Assembly (NCBI GenBank): GCA_018902385.1
Contig: JABSSW010000016.1
Location: 372,001 to 436,000, forward strand
Direction of reading: 5' to 3'
From: Physcia stellaris
Taxonomy: Eukaryota; Ascomycota; Lecanoromycetes; Caliciales; Physciaceae
DNA: 64,000 bases
Part shown: piece by piece, positions 33,173 through 44,200 of the stretch
How the letters are laid out: every line of letters begins with the position of its first letter
How positions within the stretch are numbered: position 1 is the first letter of the stretch
Notes under the pieces: model-generated
Database searches by the model: none
The model's input: only the letters and a program-made list of their open reading frames with translations
Told to the model about the DNA's origin: nothing
Position numbers and translations under genes: made by a program

Positions 33173-33600
33173 ATGAAGCTCCTGGTCCTCTTCGCAGCCT
33201 GTTCCACCGCATTCCAGATGTCTGATCAGGTTCCGTTAGCAAATACCTGTACACCAATAGGAAGTAAGTTGTCCTTACCCTTGATGCGTGCGACCAAGAT
33301 GTTGACTCGAAGACAGATTCCTGTACACAAACCAGTCAATGCTGTCGTGGCTTTTGCGTACCAGATATTAAGAAGACTAACAGGAATAAATGCGCTGTGG
33401 GGTTGGGGAATGATTGTGGTGTTCAAGACTGTAAACGCCACCTATCCTGTTGATTAGAGAGCGAGGACAGCAGTGACTAATTGTTGGATCACAATTTAGC
33501 ATTGTGTTTTATTGGAGAAAGTGACTGCTGTCCAGGTTTTGGCTGCGTGGAAGACCCGGCGCACAAAGGCACTGGAAGCTGTAAACCCAACAAAAACTGA
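33173..33600 (+). CDS. small secreted protein with two cysteine-knot-like modules
   Basis: Model join(33173..33263, 33317..33430, 33500..33600), 101 residues. The introns are 53 and 69 bp (GTAAGT..GACAG and GTAAAC..TTTAG, the second with a GACTAAT branch point), and the phases fit. The N-terminus (MKLLVLFAACSTAF) is a signal peptide. The mature part has twelve cysteines in two sets of six: C-x6-C-x5-CC-x3-C-x11-C, then C-x6-C-x6-CC-x4-C-x11-C. That adjacent-CC spacing is the pattern of inhibitor-cystine-knot/knottin folds. The second intron interrupts module 2. Likely extracellular. Such fungal proteins are candidate effectors, antimicrobials or protease/amylase inhibitors, but spacing alone does not assign an activity. 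Confidence 0.75.
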
Positions 33601-35783
33601 GGACATCAGAAGGGCTGAGATAATTCTGTGCTTGTGGTGGAGAGTCCAGTAGAATTATCTTCATTCCATCCAGCGGAGGCGGAGACCCAATCCTTTTCCT
33701 TGGCTTTTTCAGCAAATTTCTAGAGAAAGCTTGCTACACCGACAACATGCTTATGTAGTCCCATGAAAACCAAATGCCAAAACGTGGCCTGCATCTCAAT
33801 CCATTCGCTATTGAGGGTCATGGAGCTTTGCAAGAATCCTGTAAACCGATCATGCATTCCAAATAAACACCAAACCACACCGTTGTCTGAACGCCCTGAT
33901 ACAGGCGATCTGCGTCGTCCGGATCATGATAAGTACATGCTGATTCTGTGGCATTGAGGGTGATTTCAGGATCTGCTTGTTCGGTAAGATATGGCCGTAT
34001 CAATAATATCATTTCAGTACATGTATCCACATGGTGATAATTCACCCATTGTAAGCTGCTCGATGCCCTGTAGGTGTACTCGTACATAGGACGACAGTGG
34101 ACCCGTAATCAAGGATGCACCCTAAGTGCTGTCTGCATGTGTAGGCTTAGTCATGGTGGAACCGCGCCCATCACTGGCCCGCCGGCACCTGTCGGCGGTC
34201 CGTTCCCTTGGGAGACCGCTGACGGCTTCAATCAGATGTCTTCGGGCTTGTGGAGGATTATCTAGAATTGTGTTAGCACTGGACAACGGGATGGAATCCC
34301 ATGGTGGTTGCTAAACGTTACCTCTTTTTATCTCGTCATGGGAACCGAGCTCTTGGGAAAAGACATTCTATTCATCCTTCGATTCTCGAAGTTCCGCCAG
34401 TCTCTCTAACATAAAATACATCGATTCACTGATTTCACTCATGATTTTTGATACTAGAGACAAAAACGTGCTTGTTTGTGATTGCAAGATCAAACGCTGA
34501 GTAGGAGAAACCGTTCATGATGGAAAAGTCCTGTTTCTTCAATATCATACACTCTGAGACCAACAGACTTATACCCGAGTTCGGAAACACGATGACATGG
34601 TTCGACTTTCGAGAACGAAAGAGGCAGTTTCCATAGGGACGATCTTATTCGTGGTTTCAGTGTCGGCCAACCTGGGTTTCATTGGGATCGGGGTTGAGCG
34701 ATTATTATGATGCTTCGAAAGACTATCTTCACTTCTTCTGTCATGGAAATCAAAAAGAAATCTATGTTCCTTATTTTCTGGTGAAGATCTATATACTTTT
34801 CAATTTGACTCTACTGAAGACCGCAACGTCCGGATTGAGCTTGTAGCAAGATTTCACTATGAATGAATCATTTAGGATAGCACTAGTATGAATTTTATGA
34901 TTGTATAATCCGATTCGATGTAATTGTGTCTCCCGTGCATCGCCATTGACAATATTGCTGAAAAAGATACACATAATCACGCCTAGAAGAAAACATATGA
35001 AGCTGTTCTGAAAAATGTCTATCTCTCAAATCCGACAACAAGACCGGTATAATTAGGTCTGTTTTGTGTCCACTTCAGATGCTTAAAATGGTACCCGGCC
35101 ATGGGACAAAAGCAGTGCAAGTCAATTTGTCTCATATGTAAATCAGATATTGATGGCCATACATGTAGTCAAGATCCTACATGCTTGAAAGTGTCTCAGG
35201 TCGTACGTAGATCCAATAAACTAAATCCTTCCACATCTATCAGGAGAAGAAGAGGGTTAGCTGGTCGATTAAATAGAGTAAAGAAAGCGGACAGAGAAAT
35301 AAGGAAAGAAAGTGAATGGTGTACAGATAGGTACTATCATTAGATAGTATAAAGCAATCTGGATCGAACTTATGTTACAAAAATTAAGGAATTACTATAC
35401 TTAGTGGACTTAGGAAACTGAGAGTTCTAGGGTAGAGTGTTTAACATTGACAAATTTCAAATCACATTTTTGGATTAAGGGTGAGCCCTGATATCCCTAT
35501 GACTTCAATACTCCATGTGTTATTCCATAGACTTTGGCACAAGAGCAAAAACTAAGAGATCAGGACAAACATATCCAATCATACAGACAATCTATGGTGC
35601 CAGCTCTCCGAGTACACGAGCAAAGTACCCCAACCTCACAAAGCCAACAAAGCGTTTGTGGCCACAACACAGCACCAGTGTCATCTACCTCGACAACAAA
35701 GAAAAAAACCACGAAAATGACAACACATCCAAAGCCGCGTTGCCCCTTGTTCCTTCCTCCTTGCTATCCCTTCAATACCTACC
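33601..35783. other. intergenic, AT-rich in part, no supported gene
   Basis: An 80-codon ATG frame at 35101-35343 (MGQKQCKSICLICKSD, four Cys near the start, then basic) is the only candidate and is weak. 34330-35480 is AT-rich. No RNA or repeat signal stands out. Confidence 0.4.
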
Positions 35784-35932
35784 ATGCTCCTTCTCTTCTG
35801 CTTCTGCAAGAAATCACACTCGCGCCCAGCCATCAGCCTAGAACCTTCCATTCACAGTACCACCCACCACTTTCCAGCACCAGCTAGAACCACAGAATCA
35901 CAACTCGCTAGCCTCCTTCACTTCACCCGTCA

Positions 35933-36294
35933 ATGCCCACAAAACCCCACCCCCACTCCCCCTGGACGACTCTCAAACGCCGCCTTCACTTCCCACGCAC
36001 ACCTCCCAGCCCCGACAGCCCTGAGGAGTGGTCCTTCGTGTCCAGCGACCATCCTCAGTCCAGCACCACGATGCAGGGTAATCTGCCGGAGAAGAAAAAC
36101 GGAGCCGATGCGGCTAAGAAGCTGGATTGGATCGATAGGATGCTGAGGGTTGTGGAAGCGGAGGAACGAGAGCTTGAGGGAGAGGGGAAGGGGGAGAGGG
36201 GGGGAAGTGGACGAGGAGGGTGTTTTGGGATGAGTGGAGGGAGCTGGTGCGGAGGAGGGCGCGTCGGGAAGCTGCGAGTGAGAAGGGTCTTTAG
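35933..36294 (+). CDS. small hypothetical protein, apparent frameshift
   Basis: ATG 35933 (MPTKPHPHSPW) opens a proline/serine-rich N-terminus, then EEWSFVSSDHP and a helical segment DAAKKLDWIDRMLRVVEAEERELE. At the poly-G tract near 36199-36206 coding quality moves to the +2 frame, which reads KWTRRVFWDEWRELVRRRARRE and stops at 36292-36294. With one base fewer or more in the G run, the two pieces would be one protein of about 120 residues. An upstream ATG at 35784 in another frame may belong to a 5' exon. Not recognised. Confidence 0.4.
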
Positions 36295-36822
36295 AGGGTT
36301 TTGGGGAAGGGATTTAGGGAGTCAGGTACCGGTGCTGGAATTTTCAGGAGAACGTATGTCAAGATATTTGGGAACGGAGATAGGGTTTTCAGTGATGGTA
36401 ATTTGGAGAGTGGAAAGTTGAAAGGAGACTGGCTTCTCTTGATTGACAGTTCAAGAGCAGGCGCGACCCAAAAGCGAAAGACACAGACTACTGGAGCCTT
36501 GGAGCGCCTATGCTTCTTCAGTGTTCTCGGTGTTCACATCTACTCGGTCTGCTCCAGCCGCGCCGGTCTCTTCAGCTTTCTTCGTTGCCAACTTCTCGTC
36601 ACCGCCGCTTGACTCTGACGGATCCACGAGTCCTGCTATCAGTAACATTCTCCCATCCCAAGATCGGCCGGGCATTGTAACCAAGGGCATTAGATATACA
36701 TCCGTACCGCCCAGGATCTTTTGGAGATTTCCTACAGCACCAAACATCGCCGCATGGCAATGGTAAAGATAGCCTTGCTAAGGCCCGATGTCTTAGTGAG
36801 ATCCTGACTCACGATTATATCT

Positions 36823-37173
36823 TCACCTCCGAATACTCAGATTCTGAGTTCTTTCGGTCAACACTGCTAGCCTCCTACGCTCGATCCACAAAGCTTTCAC
36901 GGCCAGGACTTCCGGATCGTCTTCGGATCCACTGAGAAGAAGCAGATCGACGCCGATTTCGTCTCCCAGGTCGATGAACAACTTGTGCACTCTCTGCTCG
37001 AACGCACGATTCTCTTCTTCGGTCTTCTGCAGGCTATCTGGACCAGCGTGGACAGCATTCTTGCGAACGTCGTTGACGGACTGTTTGCCTGATGAGGCTG
37101 TAAATGCCTCAGAACTGAGGAAGCCATGCGATTCGTTTGCCTCTGCTGTTCCACCCATGATGATGTCCTCCAT
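36823..37173 (-). CDS. small hypothetical protein
   Basis: ATG at 37173 (MEDIIMGGTAEANESH), 116 residues, ending SIRR before TGA. It has a charged helical middle (KTEEENRAFEQRVHKLF) followed by DLGDEIGVDLLLL and a basic tail. Possible GT donors near the end and an 80-codon open frame at 36508-36747 on the same strand suggest a further 3' exon. No domain recognised. Confidence 0.4.
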   Translation of the reverse strand: MEDIIMGGTAEANESHGFLSSEAFTASSGKQSVNDVRKNAVHAGPDSLQKTEEENRAFEQRVHKLFIDLGDEIGVDLLLLSGSEDDPEVLAVKALWIERRRLAVLTERTQNLSIRR

Positions 37174-38726
37174 AGCTGCTGGCTTGATAGTATGGCTAGA
37201 TTGCGCTATTGTAGAATCTCTAACAGGTTCACCCAAGGAGAACTCTATTGCCTGGTTTTTGGAGGATTTTCTTTTGGGGGGGAGATATCCTTGAACGTGG
37301 ACCTACCAGGATGAAGTAGTAGCGAAGTCTTGTAGCGGAACTGGAGGCTGGCTCAAGCTTATCGACAGGGAAGGTAAGCTCCTTACTTTCTCAAGTGGCT
37401 TCAGGCTAGTTGGGCTAGTTGGCGATGAATTATTCAATGATTGCTACGAATATATACTCTGCCGGAAGAGAGCCTCAAGTGATGAATTTGAACCTTATTG
37501 TTTCTGCTGAATTAAATCTTTGTTGAAATGTGACGCTGTCTTATTGCCGAGTGTTAGCTAGGTGTCTCAAGTGAGTTAAACGAGAAGTCGTGTGCGCGTG
37601 CTCGAGCAACAATACCTCTAGTATTGCATGGGTCAGCAGCTGCATGTATAGTAGTAATATTTTGTGTCCAGCGAATATTTTGTCAGGTTGCGGAAAAAAT
37701 TCCACGTCTCCGTCTCAGCGTCACTCGGTATACTAGCAATCAGTACAGAGCCCAAGCAAACTGTTAGTGAATCTGACAATATTTTCCTGCGATATGAGAA
37801 CCGGGGTGACCTTTGGAAATGGCGCTGTAAATACTAAAGTCTCTGCTACTACCCCTCAACAGCGGACGGCATACAAAATCCCCTTCTTGATTAGCACACT
37901 TGAGAACTCTCGCACATATGGGCGCCATCGACTGTGACGAGGACACATATACCCACAAAAATTGTGACCAACTTATCCAGAAAATCCCATTTCAAATATT
38001 CGTACAAGGACCATGAAAGCGGACACGGCATTAGATTCAGCAACTCATGGTTGTGCTTCTGAATTACTAAAGGGTTCTATAATTTCAGCTTCAAAGCTAA
38101 CGGAGATTCGATTCGGTTTCCTTACCGGTATCATCAGCTAAAATACAGTCGACGACAGTATTTGACCTATCAGTACTCGTATATTTCAGGGTGTTTTGAG
38201 TCGCTGAAAAGGTACGAAGACCAGTATGGGTATAAAGTCTACTACGTTCGATGAGATCGCTAGACTTTTAGTCTCCCTTCAAATTTGCCTACCAGATCAC
38301 CAAGGACTGGAGAGGTGTATCCTTAATATGGTTAAGGGACAGGCGCCTCAGCTTTGAAGGTCCAATTCTTTCCGTGAACTCGTTAGGATATCTTGATAAG
38401 AACTATCACGCCACGGAAAGTCGTCACGATGAACAATTAGGTTTGGGTAACGATGTTGGTTAATTCTTGAGTTCAAGGATTCCTGAAAGAGTCCGGATAA
38501 GTAGGGCGAATTTAAGACAAAGTCACTTCCAGCAGTCAGCTAAACCATCGTAAACACCACAGCGAGTAATCTTGAGAAAGAGACGCACCCATGCAGGGGA
38601 AACATAGCATCATTAGAAATATTCTCCGGTGCCAGCAAGACAGAATAGCCGCCCACACGCGAATATCACCCATCAAGGGTTTATCATTACTAGAGCCAAC
38701 AACGTCAGAAGCAGCACTATGGCACT
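37174..38726. other. intergenic, no supported gene
   Basis: Only short frames, with no repeat or RNA signal seen. Confidence 0.5.
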
Positions 38727-39548
38727 TCAGGATTGTCGTTCTCTTTTCCGATCCGTAACGCTTCCTCCCTCGTAGTGAATAGGAGACTGACTCATCGCCA
38801 TTGGGTCATCATCAATAATGACGCCATCAAGCCATTTCTCCACCCTTGCAATCCCTACTTTCCTTCGCCATCTCGATTCTTCTTCTTGGGCTTCAAGCTC
38901 TCGTTGATCTAGAACTGCCTGCTTTGCGTCTTGCTGTTCTTCCCTCCAGCGTCTTGACAAGATTCCTTCTGTTTTGTCGAAATGATCGTCTTTCTCTGGG
39001 AATTCGTCATCGTCGAATAGATGAGCTTTCTCGAGGAGATGAGCTCTATCGAGGGCATTTGTTTCCTCAAAGTGAACTTTGGTTCTTCGTGCTTCGGATC
39101 TCCCCGCTACCGCTGTGGCCGCGGTCTCATCTGCCGCAGCCCAAGCACTTTTCCTAGCTCTCTCGGACATCCTAGCTTTCTTGAATTTCGCATCTTTCTC
39201 GGCTTTGCTTGCTTGCTCAGTTACATTTGCATGATCTTTCGATAGCGACCTGTCATGGCAATCATCTGATTTATCCATCCACGGGGAATAGCCCAGTAGA
39301 TCCGATAGACGCATATCATCGGGAGATACTCGACCTCGATATTCGATTCCGCCACCTCGAAGTCGCATGAAGTTTGGGTCATCAGGGCGATAATCCTGCG
39401 AACGATAACGCCTGTCTGCTTCCCGCCGCCGTTCATCGCCGTACTTACTGATCGGTTGAGGTGGGGAGACATGGGCTTTCAGTTCCTCTTTCAGCTCGTA
39501 CGCAGCTTTGGAGGCAAGTTCTCGGAGACTTTTCCTGATAGAGGGCAT
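38727..39548 (-). CDS. charged hypothetical protein, 273 aa
   Basis: Single exon from ATG 39548 (MPSIRKSLRELASKAAYEL). An in-frame extension runs 78 codons upstream and contains another ATG, but it is hydrophobic and looks like a leader. The protein is very rich in Arg, Lys, Asp, Glu and Ala, with FMRLRGGG near residue 60, a helical KAEKDAKFKKARMSER stretch and a C-terminal EKWLDGVIIDDDP. No signal peptide, transmembrane segment or catalytic motif. Probably intracellular; function unknown. Confidence 0.6.
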   Translation of the reverse strand: MPSIRKSLRELASKAAYELKEELKAHVSPPQPISKYGDERRREADRRYRSQDYRPDDPNFMRLRGGGIEYRGRVSPDDMRLSDLLGYSPWMDKSDDCHDRSLSKDHANVTEQASKAEKDAKFKKARMSERARKSAWAAADETAATAVAGRSEARRTKVHFEETNALDRAHLLEKAHLFDDDEFPEKDDHFDKTEGILSRRWREEQQDAKQAVLDQRELEAQEEESRWRRKVGIARVEKWLDGVIIDDDPMAMSQSPIHYEGGSVTDRKRERQS

Positions 39549-41203
39549 AGTGAGTAACGACTGGATGTTTTGTTTGATATTGGGGGTTTTTTCAGATTGT
39601 TGGAGACTTCGGAGACTTACAGTTTCAGGAAGGAACTTGTAGGAAGACTGGAGAAAAAGGGATGAGTGAAACAATGAGATCAAAGAGATCGAGACAATGG
39701 CATTATTCAAAAATGTCACGTGACCCCGCAGCTTAGAAAGGACTGGTGAGAAGAGAACCACCGCCATTGTATCATTCAACAATGAAACCCCAAGAACTCT
39801 ACCTCGGCAAAGTATCCTGACATTCCGAGCTCAATGGTGAACGAAGGGGTTGAGTTGTCATCTTCCGGGAAAAGAACTCCGTGGCCGAGTACCTGACAGT
39901 GCTTGGGGATTAAAGGTGCTTGCTAACTACGCTAATCGATTGCGGCATTGTGCACACTGATAGTGCTAATCAGAGTAAAAAGGGCACTCATTGGTCTCGT
40001 TCGTCCCGTACCAACGCTATGGACGGAAGAGACTATCTCTTTCACGCACCTTGTTGATCTCCGAAGCTATTGGTGGACATTCGCGGCCGAAATGACGAGA
40101 GAAAGAGAAATTTCTGGTGGGTAGTACGACGAAGTTGTGGAGAAGGCCGTTAGAGCATTGAGGTGTCTGACGCTTGAGGCACACAGACGCCCGAGTAGAG
40201 CATCCAATACTTGAGCACAAGGAACAGTGTCCTGAGGGATTCATGGCAAATGACCATTCTCATAGTCCCGACAAAAGAGCAGGTTGACTGGAAGCAAGCG
40301 GGTACCCTCGCGCTGGGAGCAAACTTAGTGCAGCCTCGTTACACAGAGCGCCTCGGGGGGTGGATCTGCCTGCGCTACGTTTAGCTCTGGACACACACGA
40401 GCAACCGAGTAAGGTATTGCTCATGGTGAATGCATGAGATGGCGAGAAAGATTGCTCGCCCCGTCGTGACAAACTTGGAGACAGCTGATGGCAGAAAGCA
40501 GCCGAGTCCAAGCAGTGACCCTGATGGGCGGGTGGAGTGCAAACATGCGATGTATTTAACATTACCAACAGTCGAAAGTTTGCTTCGAGATCTGCGGCTC
40601 TTATGTAGCCCTTACATGCCAGCGTTGTTTTCGTGAAGCAGCCTGTCCTGCGGACGTTGATAATGTGCTAGTTACCTGCAGCTTAGTCAAAAGGGGGTCC
40701 GTCATCTGCCAAGCCCCCAGCCCTAACAACTTTTAGCGCCAACAGGAGAACAGACGGCCCGATGATTGGATGTGATCCCATCACGCCAACCCGGAAATAG
40801 CAGCGAGTCTCTAATGGGGATGCTGGATCATGACTCCGCCCGCCTTCCTGATGCTGCACCACCAGGGGCAGCTGATCCTGCAAGAGTCGGCTTGCCTACT
40901 CACGAGGCTCCGCGAAGCTTTTTCTCGGGACGTTCCTTTGCGCTGCAGCTCTAAGCTTACAAGCTACGCCACCGCCGTTGAATCCATGACTCTTCGAATG
41001 AGACAGTGATGTGACCATTCATCTGGTCCTACAACAGCACACCTGCCACCCTCAGCGCCTCGAGCGACGAACAGGCTGCAACTTAGTGCATCAAACCATT
41101 TCCTGTGCGACCACACTCACACTCACACTCGCATACTCTGCTGCCTTTATATACAGTTCATGGCATCCAGGCCTTTTCCTAACACAAAGACGCCTTCGCG
41201 ACC
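39549..41203. other. intergenic, no supported gene
   Basis: A short ACTC microsatellite (about 41112-41131) is in the probable leader of the NLR gene. Nothing else was seen. Confidence 0.5.
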
Positions 41204-44200
41204 ATGGTGAGCCACCTCCATCCCTACCTTTTGTCGAGCTTTGACTGATCTCTATAGACTTCGCCTGACTCGCCGATTCCATCGATCAACCGTTTTGGCC
41301 TGACGGAAGTCTCGTCGTCGCGACCAGCAACCGTCGATGTCGTTTTCGTGCATGGATTAAACGGCAACCCGCACGATACATGGACTGCCGAAAAGAGCAA
41401 GATATTTTGGCCTGGACAGCTGCTACCTCCGATACTTGAGGAAGAGAGGGCCCGGATCTTGGTCTATGGCTACGATGCAGATGTCACCTCCTTCACCGAT
41501 GGAGCGTCGAAAGACAAGATACACAACCACGCCGAGCATCTAGTCGCCGAACTAGCAGCGAATAGGCGGATAAGAAAGGCTACCGAGCGCCCCATTATTT
41601 TTATCGCACATTCTCTAGGCGGGCTGGTAGTCAAAAGGGCTTTGATACACTCGTCAGATATTCGGGGTACAAAGACGGAACATCTCCGATCCGTCTTCAT
41701 CTCAACATACGGCATATTGTTCCTCGGGACACCGCACAAGGGCTCTGATGTCGCCCAGTGGGGTTCTCGCTTGGAGTGGATTTGCAATGCAGTAATGCCC
41801 TCTGGAATCGTCGATTCGTCCAATCAGCTGGTCGATGCCCTGAAAACAAACAATGAAACGCTACAAAACATTGACCGCCAATTCACACAGCTAATGGATA
41901 GATTCCACATTTTCTTCTTCCATGAAGCCAAGCCAACATACCTGAAAGCGGGCAAGTTCAAGGGCAAAGCGACCTTTGTAAGTTTAGGACATTTATGGAC
42001 CACATTGGATGGATGCTGATCAAAAGTGCAGATCGTAGATGAAGAATCGGCCTCGCCAACGGTTCAAGATGTTGAGAGAGCTGGTATTCAAGCCGACCAC
42101 TCCCATATGTGCAAATTCGAAAGCGACAGCGCACCAGGCTTCGATCTTGTGGCCGAAGCCGTCCAGCGGTACGCCGACGAAGCTCCGATAGCGATAAGGG
42201 CAAAATGGGGTTCGGAGGCAAAGGAGCGTGTACTCCAAAGAGAAGCCGCCGTGGAACAGCTGATTCCAGGTAAGGGGTTTCGCCGGCGCGTCTCGTCTCA
42301 GAACCAAGCTGATCAGTCTAGGTAGCATGAAGGAAACGCCACAATCCGACTCGTCGAGTACATTTGATTCAGCGCCTGGTACCACTGGTAAGACAATGCA
42401 AGCCCTCCCCGCGCCGGATCAGCAGGAATTCCTCGAAAGCCAATACACAGTCGAGGAATTAGAAGATGAGCCTGTCAAAGTTGCACGGTGAATCCGAGCT
42501 ATGATCTAGAAATTATTTAGATACTGTCATCGTGTTCTGGCGTTGAATGTCAAGCTATGTTTAGGTGGCTTCTGGATTAATGGTCATTACAAGTCGGATT
42601 CGCTGATTTTTATGTCTTTATGTAGGTAATTCTACTAGCAATCTTCTCACTACATCCCCAAATCCCTCAGAAGCCTCTAAACCAGATTTGAAAGACGATG
42701 CTACCACCACAGCTGACCTCCCAGCCAAGCCATCTGAACCCACCAAAGCGATCGAGCCTCCTAGACCCACCGAGCTCGCCGAGCGCTTGTTTATTGTGCC
42801 ACCCGGCTTTCGACCTAATTCCTTTTTCGTGGGTATGGAGAGAGAATATCAAGAGCTTGACCGACGCCTTTTCGATAAGCGACGGCGCGATGGTACGGCT
42901 TGCGTGTTGTTGTGGGGACAGCCTGGTGTTGGAAAGTCGCATCTTGCCCGACAATATGTTCACAAGAACCGAGACAAGTTCAAGGGTGGTATATTCTGGA
43001 TTCCGTCGAAATCGAAAGAAGAGCGGTGGCAAGCATTTTGGAACATTCATCACAAGGTCGTCACAAGAGCTCAACCGAAGTTGTGCGCTGAAAAGGATGG
43101 ACGGGAATATGTCCAGGTTGTCAAAACCTGGTTTGAGACACGGCACGATTGGCTGATTGTGTTCGATGGCGTTACGCTCGACCAAGACGAGGATGCAACA
43201 GAGTTTCAGAAATTTGTACCTGACAGTCCTAATTCCAGCATCATCTATATTTCCCGAGCTAAGAGTCTCGAATCCAAGCAACGCTTACTCCGACCTTCGG
43301 CGATCAGGGTAGCTTCCTTGAAAGAAGATGATGCGAGGAAATTCCTCTTCAAGGCTTTGCACATCAAACATCCTACGGAAGCAGACAGGAGGAAAGGTAC
43401 GGACCTCGTCAGGAAAGTGGGCGGTTTGCCTCTAGCAATTGATGCTATCAGCCATCGTATCGCAGATACCCATGAGCCTTTGGCCAAGTTCAACATCAAA
43501 TCCTATTCTGCCGATCCGAAAATGGGGGGTACTTATAACAAAATTCTGGACGATCTGCAACGACTAGGTCACATGGAGGCCTGGAATCTAATCAGCATCC
43601 TTTGCTTTTTCGGCCAACATATCCCCGTGGAAATGATACATCTGGGCTTAAAAAGCCTCAATCATGACAATGTAGAAGTCAAGTCTAGCGTGAATGGCGG
43701 GAATCCTGATATCAATACCACTTTCGGCGTTCTTATGCGATATGCTTTAATCGAAAGGAACGAGCCAGAAGACCCAAATTCGCCTTCTTCAAGCCGGGAC
43801 AGTCTTGTGGAGCCTGAGCCTATCGACGTCTTGAAAATACACAGCGTAGTGCAGAACTTTTGCTGCGACTCACTTCAAGCGATGAACATACTACCAACGT
43901 GGCTTGGCTACGCTGTAAGATTGTTCGGATATTCCTTTCATCAAGCCGATGCGAGGATCAAAATGAGGCCAGCGCAAGGTCGTGTCTCAGACTACCGCGA
44001 ATATCTCACACATGGTGAAAGGCTTCGGGAACATTGCGAAAGGTACAAGAGCAGCATTCAACCGCTTGAGGACGTTCGAAGATATTTGAAACCCATTCTC
44101 AACACAATCAATGAAGAAATCCAATACAGGGAGCCTGGCTCATCGCAGGAGAGTCTCTCCCGCGGTGTTTTCCAAATCTCCATATTCGACCGCACCAGCA

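Noticed and set aside
38727-39782. N-terminal extension of the 273-residue charged protein
   Set aside because: The extra 78 codons are hydrophobic leader-like sequence with no similarity in style to the rest; the ATG at 39548 is preferred.
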